This document shows positions 8,861-17,225 of a DNA stretch of 64,000 nucleotides, in pieces. This DNA is from Corynebacterium auris. GTDB taxonomy: Bacteria; Actinomycetota; Actinomycetes; Mycobacteriales; Mycobacteriaceae. The stretch covers positions 806,001-870,000 of the forward strand of contig NZ_CP047047.1 in NCBI RefSeq assembly GCF_030408575.1, given 5' to 3'. The notes beneath the pieces are model-generated. The model saw nothing but the letters and a program-made list of their open reading frames with translations, ran no database searches and was not told the DNA's origin. Each line of letters opens with the position of its first letter. Positions within the stretch are counted from its first letter, which is position 1. Made by a program: the position numbers and the translations under genes.

Positions 8861-9889
8861 ATGACCAAAAATTCGCGTGCGCTCGTGTCCGCGCTTACGG
8901 CCTTGGGCCTCGGTGTGGGCCTCGTAACGGCCCCTTTTGCGGACGCAGATTCCGCAACGACGACTGTGAACTTGCCCTTGGCCTGCAACCTGCAGTTGAA
9001 AGACCCACCCGGCCCTGCTAAGCAGGCAGAGGGCGTGTACAACTCCGCTGAATCGGCCTACTCCGCCTTTAAGATTTCAGCGAAGGTCACCGCCCCGGCG
9101 ACTGTTAAGGCGAACGAGGAGTTCGACTACACGATCGATCTCGGCCAGGTGTCCTTCCCCGCGAGCTTCAAGGCCTCGGTTGCTACGGCGACTGTGAACA
9201 AGGTGAGCCAGCTTAACCTGTGGGTGGACCTGCCAAGCAACGCCACCATCGAGTCCGTTGAGACCAGCGGCGGAAGCCCGGCCGTTGCCGTGAAGCGCGA
9301 GGGAAATCGCTTGCACTTCACCGGGCAAAGTGGCGCCGACGTGACCACGTGGTCGAAGGGCAACCGTGCGCAATTCGCGCATGGCGGCCTCGAAGCGCAG
9401 AAAGTGGCGAACAGCTACGTCGTTGACGTGCCCAAGGTCACCCTGAAGATGAAGGCAAGTGCTACGGCGGGTGAGACGATCCAGCCGAGTATCAACGCCG
9501 CCGACGCCGCGACGTTCAGCCCCGAATCCTTCGTGCAGCTGTACACGGACGCCACCGCGAAAGCGCTTTTTATCAACCTCAAGGTGAGTGCGTTCATCCG
9601 TTGTGGGCTGTCCCAACACGACACCCACTACCCATCTAAGGGCGGTACTAACCTCCCAGCGGATCTGTTGCCCGCCGTGAAGGTCCTCGCGGCCGATCCG
9701 GTCCCGCCAGCGCCGACCGCGTCGCCGACCACGACCACCTCTGCGCAGCCGGAACCCACCCCGCCGGTGGCCTCCTCGGATCTGAAGCAACTGCTCATGA
9801 ACATCTTCGCCTCAATTCTGCAGTTCTTCCGCGCGCTCTTCAACATCCCCGGATCGTCCGCACCCATGCTAAAGGGCAGCTCTTTCTAG
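8861..9889 (+). CDS. Exported protein of unknown family
   Basis: A 342-residue protein whose ATG at 8861 follows a GGAG site. It starts with a signal peptide (MTKNSRALVSALTALG, then a hydrophobic stretch to about residue 29, likely cleaved near ADA). The mature part has about 230 residues rich in alternating polar/hydrophobic beta-type segments, with one Cys near the start (PLACNL) and one near the end (FIRCGL) that could close a disulfide. A Pro/Thr linker follows, then a C-terminal hydrophobic/amphipathic segment (LKQLLMNIFASILQFF) that could anchor it in the membrane or mycomembrane. I do not recognise the family. It is the first of three accessory genes that end with a putative ESX substrate. 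Confidence 0.75.
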   Translation: MTKNSRALVSALTALGLGVGLVTAPFADADSATTTVNLPLACNLQLKDPPGPAKQAEGVYNSAESAYSAFKISAKVTAPATVKANEEFDYTIDLGQVSFPASFKASVATATVNKVSQLNLWVDLPSNATIESVETSGGSPAVAVKREGNRLHFTGQSGADVTTWSKGNRAQFAHGGLEAQKVANSYVVDVPKVTLKMKASATAGETIQPSINAADAATFSPESFVQLYTDATAKALFINLKVSAFIRCGLSQHDTHYPSKGGTNLPADLLPAVKVLAADPVPPAPTASPTTTTSAQPEPTPPVASSDLKQLLMNIFASILQFFRALFNIPGSSAPMLKGSSF

Positions 9890-9910
9890 GGCGCCTGCCG
9901 TAGTACGAGC

Positions 9911-9947
9911 AACCTCGATCCAGGGTGGACCTGGGTCGAGGTTTTTC
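9911..9947 (+). terminator. Rho-independent terminator after the exported protein gene
   Basis: The arms 9911-9924 (AACCTCGATCCAGG) and 9930-9943 (CCTGGGTCGAGGTT) pair over 14 bases with one G-T wobble and a 5-base loop, and are followed by TTTC. The hairpin separates the exported protein gene from the lipoprotein gene. Confidence 0.9.
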
Positions 9948-10029
9948 TTCTGCAGATCTCTGCGCACACCGTCTCGCGCCTTGTATGCTGCGTGGGTAAG
10001 CATCAATGGATGGTGATGTGGGGGAGACA

Positions 10030-10611
10030 ATGAGAATCATCCGGGGGGCGACTCCATGCGTCGTCGCAGTGTGCGTAGCGACGACCCTTGCAGCGTGCAA
10101 CAGCCCACAGGCCCAGCAGCCTGCGAACGAGGCCGCGCCGGTCGAGGAGGTGCCAGCCTTCCACTTCCAGAGTGGTGACCTCGTCTTAGGTGACTACGAT
10201 CCGTACACCATTGGCGAGAACCTGTTTAACCCGTGCGCGGAGATCACCGACGAGGAGTTCGCCGCAGCGGGCTTCGTGGGTAAAGACGACCTTGGCTACG
10301 ACCCGATCGCACAAAAATCAGCATGCATGTTTGAGACTGAGGACCGTGATGTTCATGTCGGCTTCATGACTAATGCGGCTAATCGTGAAATATCCGCTGC
10401 ACAGGCTAGATTCATCGAGGGGATCGATGCAGGCGATATTCCTGGGGTCTACTTCTATCAACCACAAGTTGATTCGGGCGTTTGCTTCGCGGTGGTCGAC
10501 ACGGAGCGGGGAGCCTTTAGTGCAGTAGCGAATTCCTTCTTCGCCGATGCAGACGTCATTCCGCTTTGCGAGCGTGCTAGTCGCAGTCTGCAGGCTCTCT
10601 ACAACCTCTAG
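10030..10611 (+). CDS. DUF3558-type lipoprotein
   Basis: A 193-residue lipoprotein. The ATG at 10030 follows GGGGGAG and begins a signal peptide ending in the lipobox TLAAC (Cys23). The mature part has the features of DUF3558 proteins, which are common in mycolic-acid bacteria: an NPC segment (NLFNPCAEITDEEFAAAGF), a central ACMFE segment, and a late CFAVV plus LCERA, giving four Cys that can form two disulfides. The biochemical role of DUF3558 is unknown. It has its own promoter region after the terminator at 9911-9947 and lies upstream of the putative ESX substrate on the same strand. Confidence 0.8.
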   Translation: MRIIRGATPCVVAVCVATTLAACNSPQAQQPANEAAPVEEVPAFHFQSGDLVLGDYDPYTIGENLFNPCAEITDEEFAAAGFVGKDDLGYDPIAQKSACMFETEDRDVHVGFMTNAANREISAAQARFIEGIDAGDIPGVYFYQPQVDSGVCFAVVDTERGAFSAVANSFFADADVIPLCERASRSLQALYNL

Positions 10612-10722
10612 CACTCTGTGCGTCCACTATCGTGTGCATCGAACGAAGGGGGCGCAAGAGGAAAACCGTTAACATAGCAGCTGTTCATCACTTTTCGGGG
10701 GAAATCTACATGGGGGCAGCAG

Positions 10723-12414
10723 ATGGGTAGCCAGCTATTTCTAGACGTGGGGTCTGTAAGAAGCGCAGTGGCTCAGTTAGACGCGGCAGCGCGGAGCATC
10801 TTTAACGCGAGCTCGCCGAGTTTATTGACTTCGTTGGCCGCGTTCTCCCCGGTGTCGGGTCTCGACATGGCGGGTCGGATGCACGGCACGGTTGCGGGCA
10901 CGTACGAGCCGATGTCGTCCAAGGCGTTTGCCTCGCACATCCGGGACGCCGCTGTGCTGTTGGAGTCGAACCTGAACAATACGGTGAGGGCAGACGCCGA
11001 CTTCTCTCGTTTGGTGTCCCATATCGGTGTCGTCAAGGGCGCCGTTGCGAGGGCGGCGTCGAGAGCCCAAGCGGCAGCCCCGGCGCCGGCATTGGTGAAC
11101 GCTAAGACAGGCCGGTTCGCCAACGCGGCGCCGGTGGCGGGACCTCAGTTCTCGCTTCCGGGCCTGCATAGCCTGCTGTCCGCCACCAACCCCGCTGAGG
11201 CAGCTACGGCGTCCGGGCAGTGGGGTGCCACCGCGGCGAGGCTGGGGGAAACGGTTGCGGCGCTCGAGGGGGCGAAGGCGGCGCTCACGTCGTCGGCGGC
11301 GACGAGCTGGGTGCAGGCCGCACTGGGGCACATCAACCGCATCCAATGGGCCGGCGGAACGTATGCTGCCCATGCAACGGCGATGGCCTCGCACACGGCG
11401 AACCTTGCCTCGGTCGCTGCGGCGAAGCAGGTGCTTACCGCGGCAGCGTACGCGACCTGGGCCGCGCTTCCCTCGCCGGAGCAAAAGATTGCCTTTGAAC
11501 AGGCGTACCTGGCGCCATTTCCATCGACCTTGACGGCGAGCCTGGTGCCCACGAAACCCGTGTTCAACCAGCTCTTGCCGGACTTGGCGGACATGCCTGG
11601 GGACCACTTCAATCCGGGGGCAGTAAGTGTGGCGGCCGCGCCAGAGTTCGACAAGATTGGGCTGCCTACAATTGTCGCCGATGCCTTCCGCCAGCGCGGT
11701 TACGGAGACCTAGCGCAGGCGCGGACGCCGGATGAGGTTGTTTCCCAGTTCAGCGCGATCACCCCCGAAGTTGTCGAGGCGATCTCCGCGGGGGCAACAC
11801 CGATGCAGGCGGCTGCGCTCGCCGCGCCGAGCATGCCCGCAACGCTTACTCCCGGGGCCAGTTTGGGAGCCGGCGGAGCGGCGCCAGGCGCGGGCGCGTC
11901 CGGCATGGGGATGGGGGTGCCGCTGCCCGGAGGTTTGTTGGGCGCGCAGAGCAGCCCCCGCCCCGGTAGCGCCGCAGGAACTTCTATCGTGCCTGGGCTC
12001 GGTGTCGGGGGCGGGGCCGGACATCACCGGGCCACCGGCCGCCCGCAGCTGGGTGGTGCTGGCCACGCCGGCGGTAGTGGGCGTCCACAGTTTGGTGGTG
12101 TTGGGGCGGGCACCGTCGGCCTCCCGGCTGACGGAGCGAACCGCTCCTCAATCACAGGCGCACCCACGGCCGCGCAAGCGGGGCCCCGCGCGGCGCCGGT
12201 GTCGGGCGTGGCAGGCCCGGCGGGGCCGGGCGGACCAATGGGGCCCGCGGGCGGGGTCCCGCGCCGCGGCAGCGAGGATACGCGCAGGGGTGCGCGCGTG
12301 AAGGCCGTCACCAGCGCCGTCGAACGGGACGGGAACTTGCGGGCGCTGCTCGGGCAGGCGCCGGCGGTACTCCCAGGCGTCATTGGATTTAACGTCACGC
12401 AGCCGCAGCGCTAG
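10723..12414 (+). CDS. Putative ESX (type VII) secreted PE/PPE-like protein with Gly/Pro-rich tail
   Basis: A 563-residue protein without a Sec signal peptide. Residues 1-115 are Ala-rich and helical. Residues about 155-290 form a second Ala-rich helical region with a turn containing W-A-G (209-211, in IQWAGGTY), the WxG signature of the WXG100/PPE fold. Residues about 375-515 are low-complexity Gly/Pro/Ala. The last 45 residues (RGARVKAVTSAVERDGN and following) look folded. An N-terminal helical pair, a WxG domain and a disordered tail together resemble mycobacterial PE-PPE/EspB substrates. No ESX machinery gene is in the window. The start ATG 10723 follows GGGGG; an ATG at 10710 is out of frame. 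The ESX assignment is inference. Confidence 0.55.
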   Translation: MGSQLFLDVGSVRSAVAQLDAAARSIFNASSPSLLTSLAAFSPVSGLDMAGRMHGTVAGTYEPMSSKAFASHIRDAAVLLESNLNNTVRADADFSRLVSHIGVVKGAVARAASRAQAAAPAPALVNAKTGRFANAAPVAGPQFSLPGLHSLLSATNPAEAATASGQWGATAARLGETVAALEGAKAALTSSAATSWVQAALGHINRIQWAGGTYAAHATAMASHTANLASVAAAKQVLTAAAYATWAALPSPEQKIAFEQAYLAPFPSTLTASLVPTKPVFNQLLPDLADMPGDHFNPGAVSVAAAPEFDKIGLPTIVADAFRQRGYGDLAQARTPDEVVSQFSAITPEVVEAISAGATPMQAAALAAPSMPATLTPGASLGAGGAAPGAGASGMGMGVPLPGGLLGAQSSPRPGSAAGTSIVPGLGVGGGAGHHRATGRPQLGGAGHAGGSGRPQFGGVGAGTVGLPADGANRSSITGAPTAAQAGPRAAPVSGVAGPAGPGGPMGPAGGVPRRGSEDTRRGARVKAVTSAVERDGNLRALLGQAPAVLPGVIGFNVTQPQR

Positions 12415-12424
12415 CCACGGTCCA

Positions 12425-13702
12425 TCAGTCGGCGAAGATCTCGCTGAGGAACGGCGCGGAGTGGGTGGTCGAGAGATTCACCGTCCCGCTGTGGTCGGCG
12501 GGGTACCAGCGCACCTCGACGCGAGCGTTGCGCGCTCCGGCGTTGGCGGCGAACTGGTTGAGCCAGAGTTGGCTGTTTAAGGCGATGCCGATGGGGGAGG
12601 GGACATCAATATCGGTGAGGCCGTGGCCCACAAAAACGGGCCTATCGTAGCCCGCGGTGGGGGTGGACATAAAGGAGCGGATAGCCGGGGCGAGCCCGGG
12701 GACGTCGCTCAGCGGGCGCGAAAAGGCGCGGGAGAGGCTCGTGCCGGCGGAGGCGGCGGCGACCTCGGAGTAGCAGCTGCGTGTGGCCTGGTCAACCATG
12801 AAGCGGCCCTCCGGGGTCAGCGCAGAGTTGATGTCGAGGTGGGGGTGGGCCTCCTCGACCGCAGCGAGGATGTACAGGCCGTAGGTGGTCAGGCCGGAGG
12901 GCAGTGGAACCGGGGGGAACGTGGGGCCGGCGGCGATGACGATCTCTTCGATGTAGGCGGGCGCGCCGGTGGCCACGGCCCCGCGGTAGTCCAAACCGAG
13001 CTGACTGCTCAACGCGGTCGCCCGGTGCGCCACGTGCAGCGCCACCCCGCCGCCCTGGGACTGGCCGATGACCGCCCAGCGCTTCGACAGCGAGGGGCCG
13101 AAACTCGCCTGGTGGGCGGCCTGGATGGAGTCGACAACGTTGGTCGCGGCGACGTGGCCGTTGAGGTAGCTGTGGGCGCCAGGGGTGCCCAGCCCGGCAT
13201 AATCAGTGGCCACGACGGCGTAGCCGAGGTCCAGCCACCGGTTGAGATATTCGGCGTCCCGCGCAGAGCGCTCGTTGATGCTGGGAGCGCACTCGTCTCC
13301 CAGCCCGACTGTGCCGTGCGCCCACGCCAGCACCGGCCACCCCGACGCTGGGGCCTGGCCATGCGGCAGGAAGACGGCGCCCGTGCTCACGGTGGGCTGC
13401 CCGTGCTGGTTAACGGTCGTGTACGCCACTCGGAATTGCTGGGCCGCGCTGCTCAGCCCCACACGCGGGTCCAAGGGGACCTCCGCGAGCGCCGTGCCCA
13501 CAGGACCGGAGGGCGCGGGGATGGACAAACCGCTGTCGAAGGTGGGAACGCGCCGGGGCGCGACCTCGCGCATTGGCTCGCCCGCTTGGACCACGGCGGG
13601 CGGGATAAGCCGCGAGGAGGAATCGACGGAGCTGGCGTCGGCGGGCGCGGCTGCTGCGGCAGCGACGGCGAGGCTGGCAAGAACGGTCAGGGGGCGGCGC
13701 AT
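12425..13702 (-). CDS. Exported lipase/esterase, secretory lipase (LIP) family
   Basis: A 425-residue alpha/beta hydrolase with a signal peptide (MRRPLTVLASLAVAAAAAAP, cleavage near ADA-SS). The nucleophile motif GQSQG puts Ser215 at the elbow, and the charge-relay partners are likely Asp364 or Asp366 (GLTDIDVP) and His404 (PADHSG). An oxyanion-type AHG segment is at 128-130. This order matches secretory triacylglycerol lipases found in corynebacteria that live on skin lipids. The frame is open upstream to 13750, but ATG 13702 starts the signal peptide directly. It converges with the ESX-like gene with a 10-base gap. Substrate range is not predictable. Confidence 0.85.
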   Translation of the reverse strand: MRRPLTVLASLAVAAAAAAPADASSVDSSSRLIPPAVVQAGEPMREVAPRRVPTFDSGLSIPAPSGPVGTALAEVPLDPRVGLSSAAQQFRVAYTTVNQHGQPTVSTGAVFLPHGQAPASGWPVLAWAHGTVGLGDECAPSINERSARDAEYLNRWLDLGYAVVATDYAGLGTPGAHSYLNGHVAATNVVDSIQAAHQASFGPSLSKRWAVIGQSQGGGVALHVAHRATALSSQLGLDYRGAVATGAPAYIEEIVIAAGPTFPPVPLPSGLTTYGLYILAAVEEAHPHLDINSALTPEGRFMVDQATRSCYSEVAAASAGTSLSRAFSRPLSDVPGLAPAIRSFMSTPTAGYDRPVFVGHGLTDIDVPSPIGIALNSQLWLNQFAANAGARNARVEVRWYPADHSGTVNLSTTHSAPFLSEIFAD

Positions 13703-13756
13703 GACGTCTCCTTTGGCGGGGAAAAATATTCTGCCAAAATTAGAACACACCGCGGG

Positions 13757-15310
13757 CTACGCCGTGCCCGGTTTGAGGGGTGCCGAGCTGCGGTCGCCGC
13801 GCAGGCGCTTGATCACGTTTTCGGCCGAAATCAGGCACATGGGCACGCCGACGCCCGGCACCGTCGTCGCGCCCGCGTAGTAGAGGTTGCGCAGCTTTTT
13901 CGAGCGATTGGAGCCACGCAGAAATGCCGATTGCCGCAACGTGTGGGCCGGCCCGATCGACCCGCCCGACCACGCGTGGTAGCGCTCGGAGAAGTCGGCG
14001 GGCCCCAGGGTGCGCTGGACGCGGATCCGGGAGCGCAGGTCCGGGATACCGCACCGGCACTCGATGAGCTCGAGCGTGGCCGACGCGATCGCCTCGACCG
14101 CAGCCGAGGCCGAGCGGTGGTACAAGTTACCGTGCCCGAGGTCCTCCGCGGCGGGCGTAGGGACGAGCACGAAGAGGTTCTCGCAGCCAGCGGGGGCCAC
14201 ACCCGGCTCTGTAGCGGAGGGCTTGGAGATGTAGATCGAGCGCGAGGCCTGCAGCGGGCGCTGCGGAATCGGGCCGTCGAAGACTGCGTCGAAGTCGGCG
14301 TCCCAGTCGGCGCTGAACAGCAGGTTGTGGTGCGATAACTGGGGCAGCTCGCCCTCGACGCCGAGCATGAGCAGCACGGTGCCCAGGCCGGGATCGCGGG
14401 AGGCGAACCAGGGTGCGTCGTACGTGCGCAGCGCGGGCGGCAGCAGTCGGGTCTCGGTAAAACGCAAGTCGGCAGCGGAAACGACGACGTCGGCGCGCAA
14501 CGGCGGGCCGCCCAAGCACTGCACCCCGGTGGCGCTCGCGCCGCGGTAGGTAATGGCGGTGACCTCCCTGTTCAGCAGGATCCGCGCGCCGTTCGCCTCG
14601 GCGAGGTCGCGCAGCGCGCCCATCACCGCCGAAAAGCCCCCGCGCGGGTACTTCACCCCCTGCACGAGGTCCGTGTGGCTCATGAGGTGGTAGAGCGAGG
14701 GGGTGTGGGCCGGGTGGGAGGAAAGGAAAACGGCGGGGTAGGTCAGCATTTGCCGCAGCCGAACGTCGGTGAAACGCTCCGCGACGAACCTGCTCAGGGG
14801 CACGCGCAAAAACCGGGCCAGGTCGCGGTAGCGTCCCCGCAGGTCACGGCTGAAAAAAGGGCGCGGCGAGGAGAAGGTGGTGTACAAGAACTTATCGACG
14901 GCCAACCCGTACGCCTCGGAGGCCGAGTCCAGATATTCCCTCAGCTGCGCGCCGGCCCCCGGCTCGAGCGACTCGAAAAGCTCGGTGGAGGCCTCCCGGC
15001 CGGATTCCACGTCGATGGGCGGCCGCCCCTCCGGGAACAGCCGGTAGGCTGGGGTGAGGTCGACCACGTCGAGGAGGTCCTCGGTGCGCATGCCGAAGAG
15101 GGAGAAGAAGTGGTCGAAGGCGTCCGGCATGAGGTACCAGGACGGGCCCGTTTCGAAGCGGAAGCCGTCAATGCGTTCCTCGCCGGCGCGCCCGCCGATG
15201 GTGCCGAGGCGTTCGACGACCGTGACGGCGTATCCCTCCCTGCTCAGCAGGGCGGCGGTGGCCAGCCCCGCGACGCCGGCGCCGATGACAATGGCGCTGC
15301 GCTCAGCCAC
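13757..15310 (-). CDS. crtI: Phytoene desaturase-type carotenoid oxidoreductase
   Basis: A 517-residue FAD enzyme that introduces double bases into phytoene or a related C30-C50 precursor. The GTG at 15310 is chosen because it overlaps the crtB stop (GTGGCTGA) and lies six residues before the Rossmann motif IGAGVAGLATAALL; the longer open frame back to 15559 is a crtB shadow. A GGRAGE motif follows the dinucleotide fold. The C-terminus has YYAGATTVPGVGVPMCLISAENV, the conserved bacterial CrtI carotenoid-binding end. It forms a two-gene crtB-crtI unit. No crtE, cyclase or elongase gene is in the window. Confidence 0.93.
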   Translation of the reverse strand: MAERSAIVIGAGVAGLATAALLSREGYAVTVVERLGTIGGRAGEERIDGFRFETGPSWYLMPDAFDHFFSLFGMRTEDLLDVVDLTPAYRLFPEGRPPIDVESGREASTELFESLEPGAGAQLREYLDSASEAYGLAVDKFLYTTFSSPRPFFSRDLRGRYRDLARFLRVPLSRFVAERFTDVRLRQMLTYPAVFLSSHPAHTPSLYHLMSHTDLVQGVKYPRGGFSAVMGALRDLAEANGARILLNREVTAITYRGASATGVQCLGGPPLRADVVVSAADLRFTETRLLPPALRTYDAPWFASRDPGLGTVLLMLGVEGELPQLSHHNLLFSADWDADFDAVFDGPIPQRPLQASRSIYISKPSATEPGVAPAGCENLFVLVPTPAAEDLGHGNLYHRSASAAVEAIASATLELIECRCGIPDLRSRIRVQRTLGPADFSERYHAWSGGSIGPAHTLRQSAFLRGSNRSKKLRNLYYAGATTVPGVGVPMCLISAENVIKRLRGDRSSAPLKPGTA

Positions 15311-16181
15311 GGCGTGCCCCCACTCGCGCGGCGGCGCGCGCGGTGACGAGCAGCTTGCGGTGCGCGGAGAGACGGACGCGGGTGGCGGCCAGCGCGGCGG
15401 CGGGCGTGGCGTCGAGGGCGTCGGCGAGGTCGCGGAACAGGGCCTCCGCCGCGGCGACCGCGGGGCGGCAGGCCAGGGGCAGGAGCGGGATCGCCGCGCG
15501 CGCCGCGTCCAGCTCGGTGCGGATGTCGCTGATGAGGGAGGTTTTGAGGGCGTCGTCAAGCGGGGCGTCCTGCAGGGCGGGGAAATAGAGGCGCCCGAGG
15601 GCGCCGTGGTCCTCGTGGAAGTCCCGCAGAAAGTTGATCTTCTGGAAGGCCGAGCCCAGGGTCCGCGCGCCGCGCTCCATCTCCGCCCGCTCAGCGGGGT
15701 CGACCTCGCGCCCGGCGAGGAAAACCGACAGGCACAGCAGGCCGATGACCTCAGCGGAGCCGTAAACGTAGGCGTCGAAGCTGGCGGCGTCGTGGTGCGT
15801 TTGCGTCACGTCGCGGCGCATGGAGGCGAAGAAGGAGCGCACGTGCTCGGGGTCAAAGTCGCACCGGCGCGCGCTTGCTGCGTAGGCGTGGAGGACGGGG
15901 TCCGGGTGGAAGCGGTGGTCTGGTGCGGCTAGGACGGCACTCTCGTATGCGCCGAGTGTTGTGGCGACGTCCCGGCCCGCGGAGTGCGCGGCGCCGTCGA
16001 CGATCTCGTCCGCGATGCGCACCATGGCGTACAGGTTGCGGATGTCGCGGCGCTGCCGGGGCGGAAGAAGCCGAGTGGCCAGGGAAAAGCTGGTGGAGTA
16101 GGTGGCGATGACCTCCGCCGCCGCGGCGTCGCACATCGCGTCGTAGCGGGTGAGGGGGTGCGGGGTGTCTGGGTCTGCCAT
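15303..16181 (-). CDS. crtB: Phytoene/squalene synthase family protein
   Basis: Condenses two prenyl diphosphates, normally geranylgeranyl diphosphate to phytoene. The 292-residue product has both Mg-binding aspartate motifs: DEIVD at residues 58-62 and DFHED at 187-191, with NFLRDFHED and the GRLYFP segment typical of the family. ATG 16181 is preceded by AAGGA at 10 bases, which favours it over the longer frames starting at 16199 or 16301. Translation of crtI is coupled through an overlap. Upstream is an 88-base gap containing short repeats that separates it from the ABC operon. Confidence 0.92.
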   Translation of the reverse strand: MADPDTPHPLTRYDAMCDAAAAEVIATYSTSFSLATRLLPPRQRRDIRNLYAMVRIADEIVDGAAHSAGRDVATTLGAYESAVLAAPDHRFHPDPVLHAYAASARRCDFDPEHVRSFFASMRRDVTQTHHDAASFDAYVYGSAEVIGLLCLSVFLAGREVDPAERAEMERGARTLGSAFQKINFLRDFHEDHGALGRLYFPALQDAPLDDALKTSLISDIRTELDAARAAIPLLPLACRPAVAAAEALFRDLADALDATPAAALAATRVRLSAHRKLLVTARAAARVGARRG

Positions 16182-16216
16182 CGGGTTTACGTCCTTCATC
16201 GCGGGCGAGTGCAAGG

Positions 16217-16265
16217 CTAGCACCGGGGCCCAGCACTGAGGCCCAGCACCGGGGACTAGCACCGG
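16217..16265. repeat. Nested short direct repeats in the crtB leader
   Basis: CTAGCACCGG occurs at 16217-16226 and 16256-16265. Between the two copies, GGCCCAGCAC occurs at 16227-16236 and 16240-16249, a 13-base period. All four copies fit in 49 bases just upstream of crtB and next to the stop of the preceding lipoprotein gene. They may be slippage products or regulator sites. Confidence 0.75.
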
Positions 16266-16269
16266 CCGC

Positions 16270-17214
16270 TTAGAGGTTCTGCGCCACCCAGTCCCTGGCA
16301 ATCTCCTCCGGCTCGGCGCGCTCGTTGCCCACGTTGCGTAGGTTCATAGCCTCGAGGTCCTCCGTGGTCAGTACGGCGTTGGCGGCGTTGATGACGTCGA
16401 GCGCGCCCTCCGGGAGGGAGTTTGCGGCGAACACCGGCAGGACGTTTTGCGGCGGGATGAGGCGCTCGGTGTCCTCCAGGATGACTAGGTCCGCCTCGGA
16501 GCCGTCCTCGAGCAGGGCAGGGGAGGTGGTGAAGATATTCGCCACATTCGCCGCGCCGCCGATCAGCGCCTGCACGGTCAAGGGGCCACCGCCGTCCGAG
16601 ATGGGGTTCACCTCCACCTTGGCGGGGTCAATGCCGTAGACGCTGCTCAAACCCTGCGGCCCATAGGGGCGCTCGGTGAACTCCGGCGGGGCGGCGATGA
16701 CGATGGAGTCGAGCTTGTCCAGGTCAGCGATCGTTTCCAGGCCGTACTGCTCGGCCAGCTCGCGGGTCACGCGGTAGGCGTCCTTCGACTCCGCCTCGCT
16801 GAAGTCACCGACCTCGAGGCCCGCCGGCAGGGACTCACCCAGCGCCTTATCGACGTCTGACTCATCCGCGCCCTCCGGCAGCTCGCCGTAAAACTGGGCC
16901 AAGTTGCCGGAGTATTCCGGCACGACGTTGATGTTGCCCTCCTGCAGCGCCCCGAGGTAGACCTCCCGCGATCCGATGCCCGAGGTCATGGTCACCTCGA
17001 AGCCTTCCTGCCGCAGCGCTTCAGCCCAGATGCGGCCGATGATCTCGGACTCCGGGAAGTTAGCCGTGCCGATGACGACAGTCTCGGCGCCCGCCGGATC
17101 CGCGGGGGCGGGGCCTTGTTCGGCGAAGGGGTCCGACGTGCCGCACGCGCTCAGCGTCAGCGTGGCGAGGATGCAGGTGCCGAGGGAGGAGGTGGCGCGG
17201 GTAGCGGTTTTCAT
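16270..17214 (-). CDS. Glycine betaine/osmoprotectant ABC transporter substrate-binding lipoprotein
   Basis: A 314-residue lipoprotein (ATG 17214; lipobox LSAC, Cys24) of the OpuAC/ProX/OsmX quaternary-ammonium binding family. The mature start VVIGTANFPESEIIGRIWAE and the later NVVPEYSGNLAQFY segment are characteristic. It binds the substrate outside the membrane and delivers it to the two permeases encoded immediately upstream. The start is 12 bases after the second permease stop, so it is the last gene of a four-gene operon (ATPase, permease, permease, binding protein). The exact ligand (betaine, carnitine, choline or other) cannot be read from the sequence. Confidence 0.9.
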   Translation of the reverse strand: MKTATRATSSLGTCILATLTLSACGTSDPFAEQGPAPADPAGAETVVIGTANFPESEIIGRIWAEALRQEGFEVTMTSGIGSREVYLGALQEGNINVVPEYSGNLAQFYGELPEGADESDVDKALGESLPAGLEVGDFSEAESKDAYRVTRELAEQYGLETIADLDKLDSIVIAAPPEFTERPYGPQGLSSVYGIDPAKVEVNPISDGGGPLTVQALIGGAANVANIFTTSPALLEDGSEADLVILEDTERLIPPQNVLPVFAANSLPEGALDVINAANAVLTTEDLEAMNLRNVGNERAEPEEIARDWVAQNL

Positions 17215-17225
17215 ATCAACCAACT

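Noticed and set aside
10710..10727. ATG just upstream of the ESX-like gene
   Set aside because: Out of frame and meets a stop after six codons; ATG 10723 has a G-rich ribosome site.
12623..14338. 571-codon plus-strand open frame
   Set aside because: Antisense to the lipase and crtI genes, with the Gly/Arg/Val-rich composition of a shadow frame.
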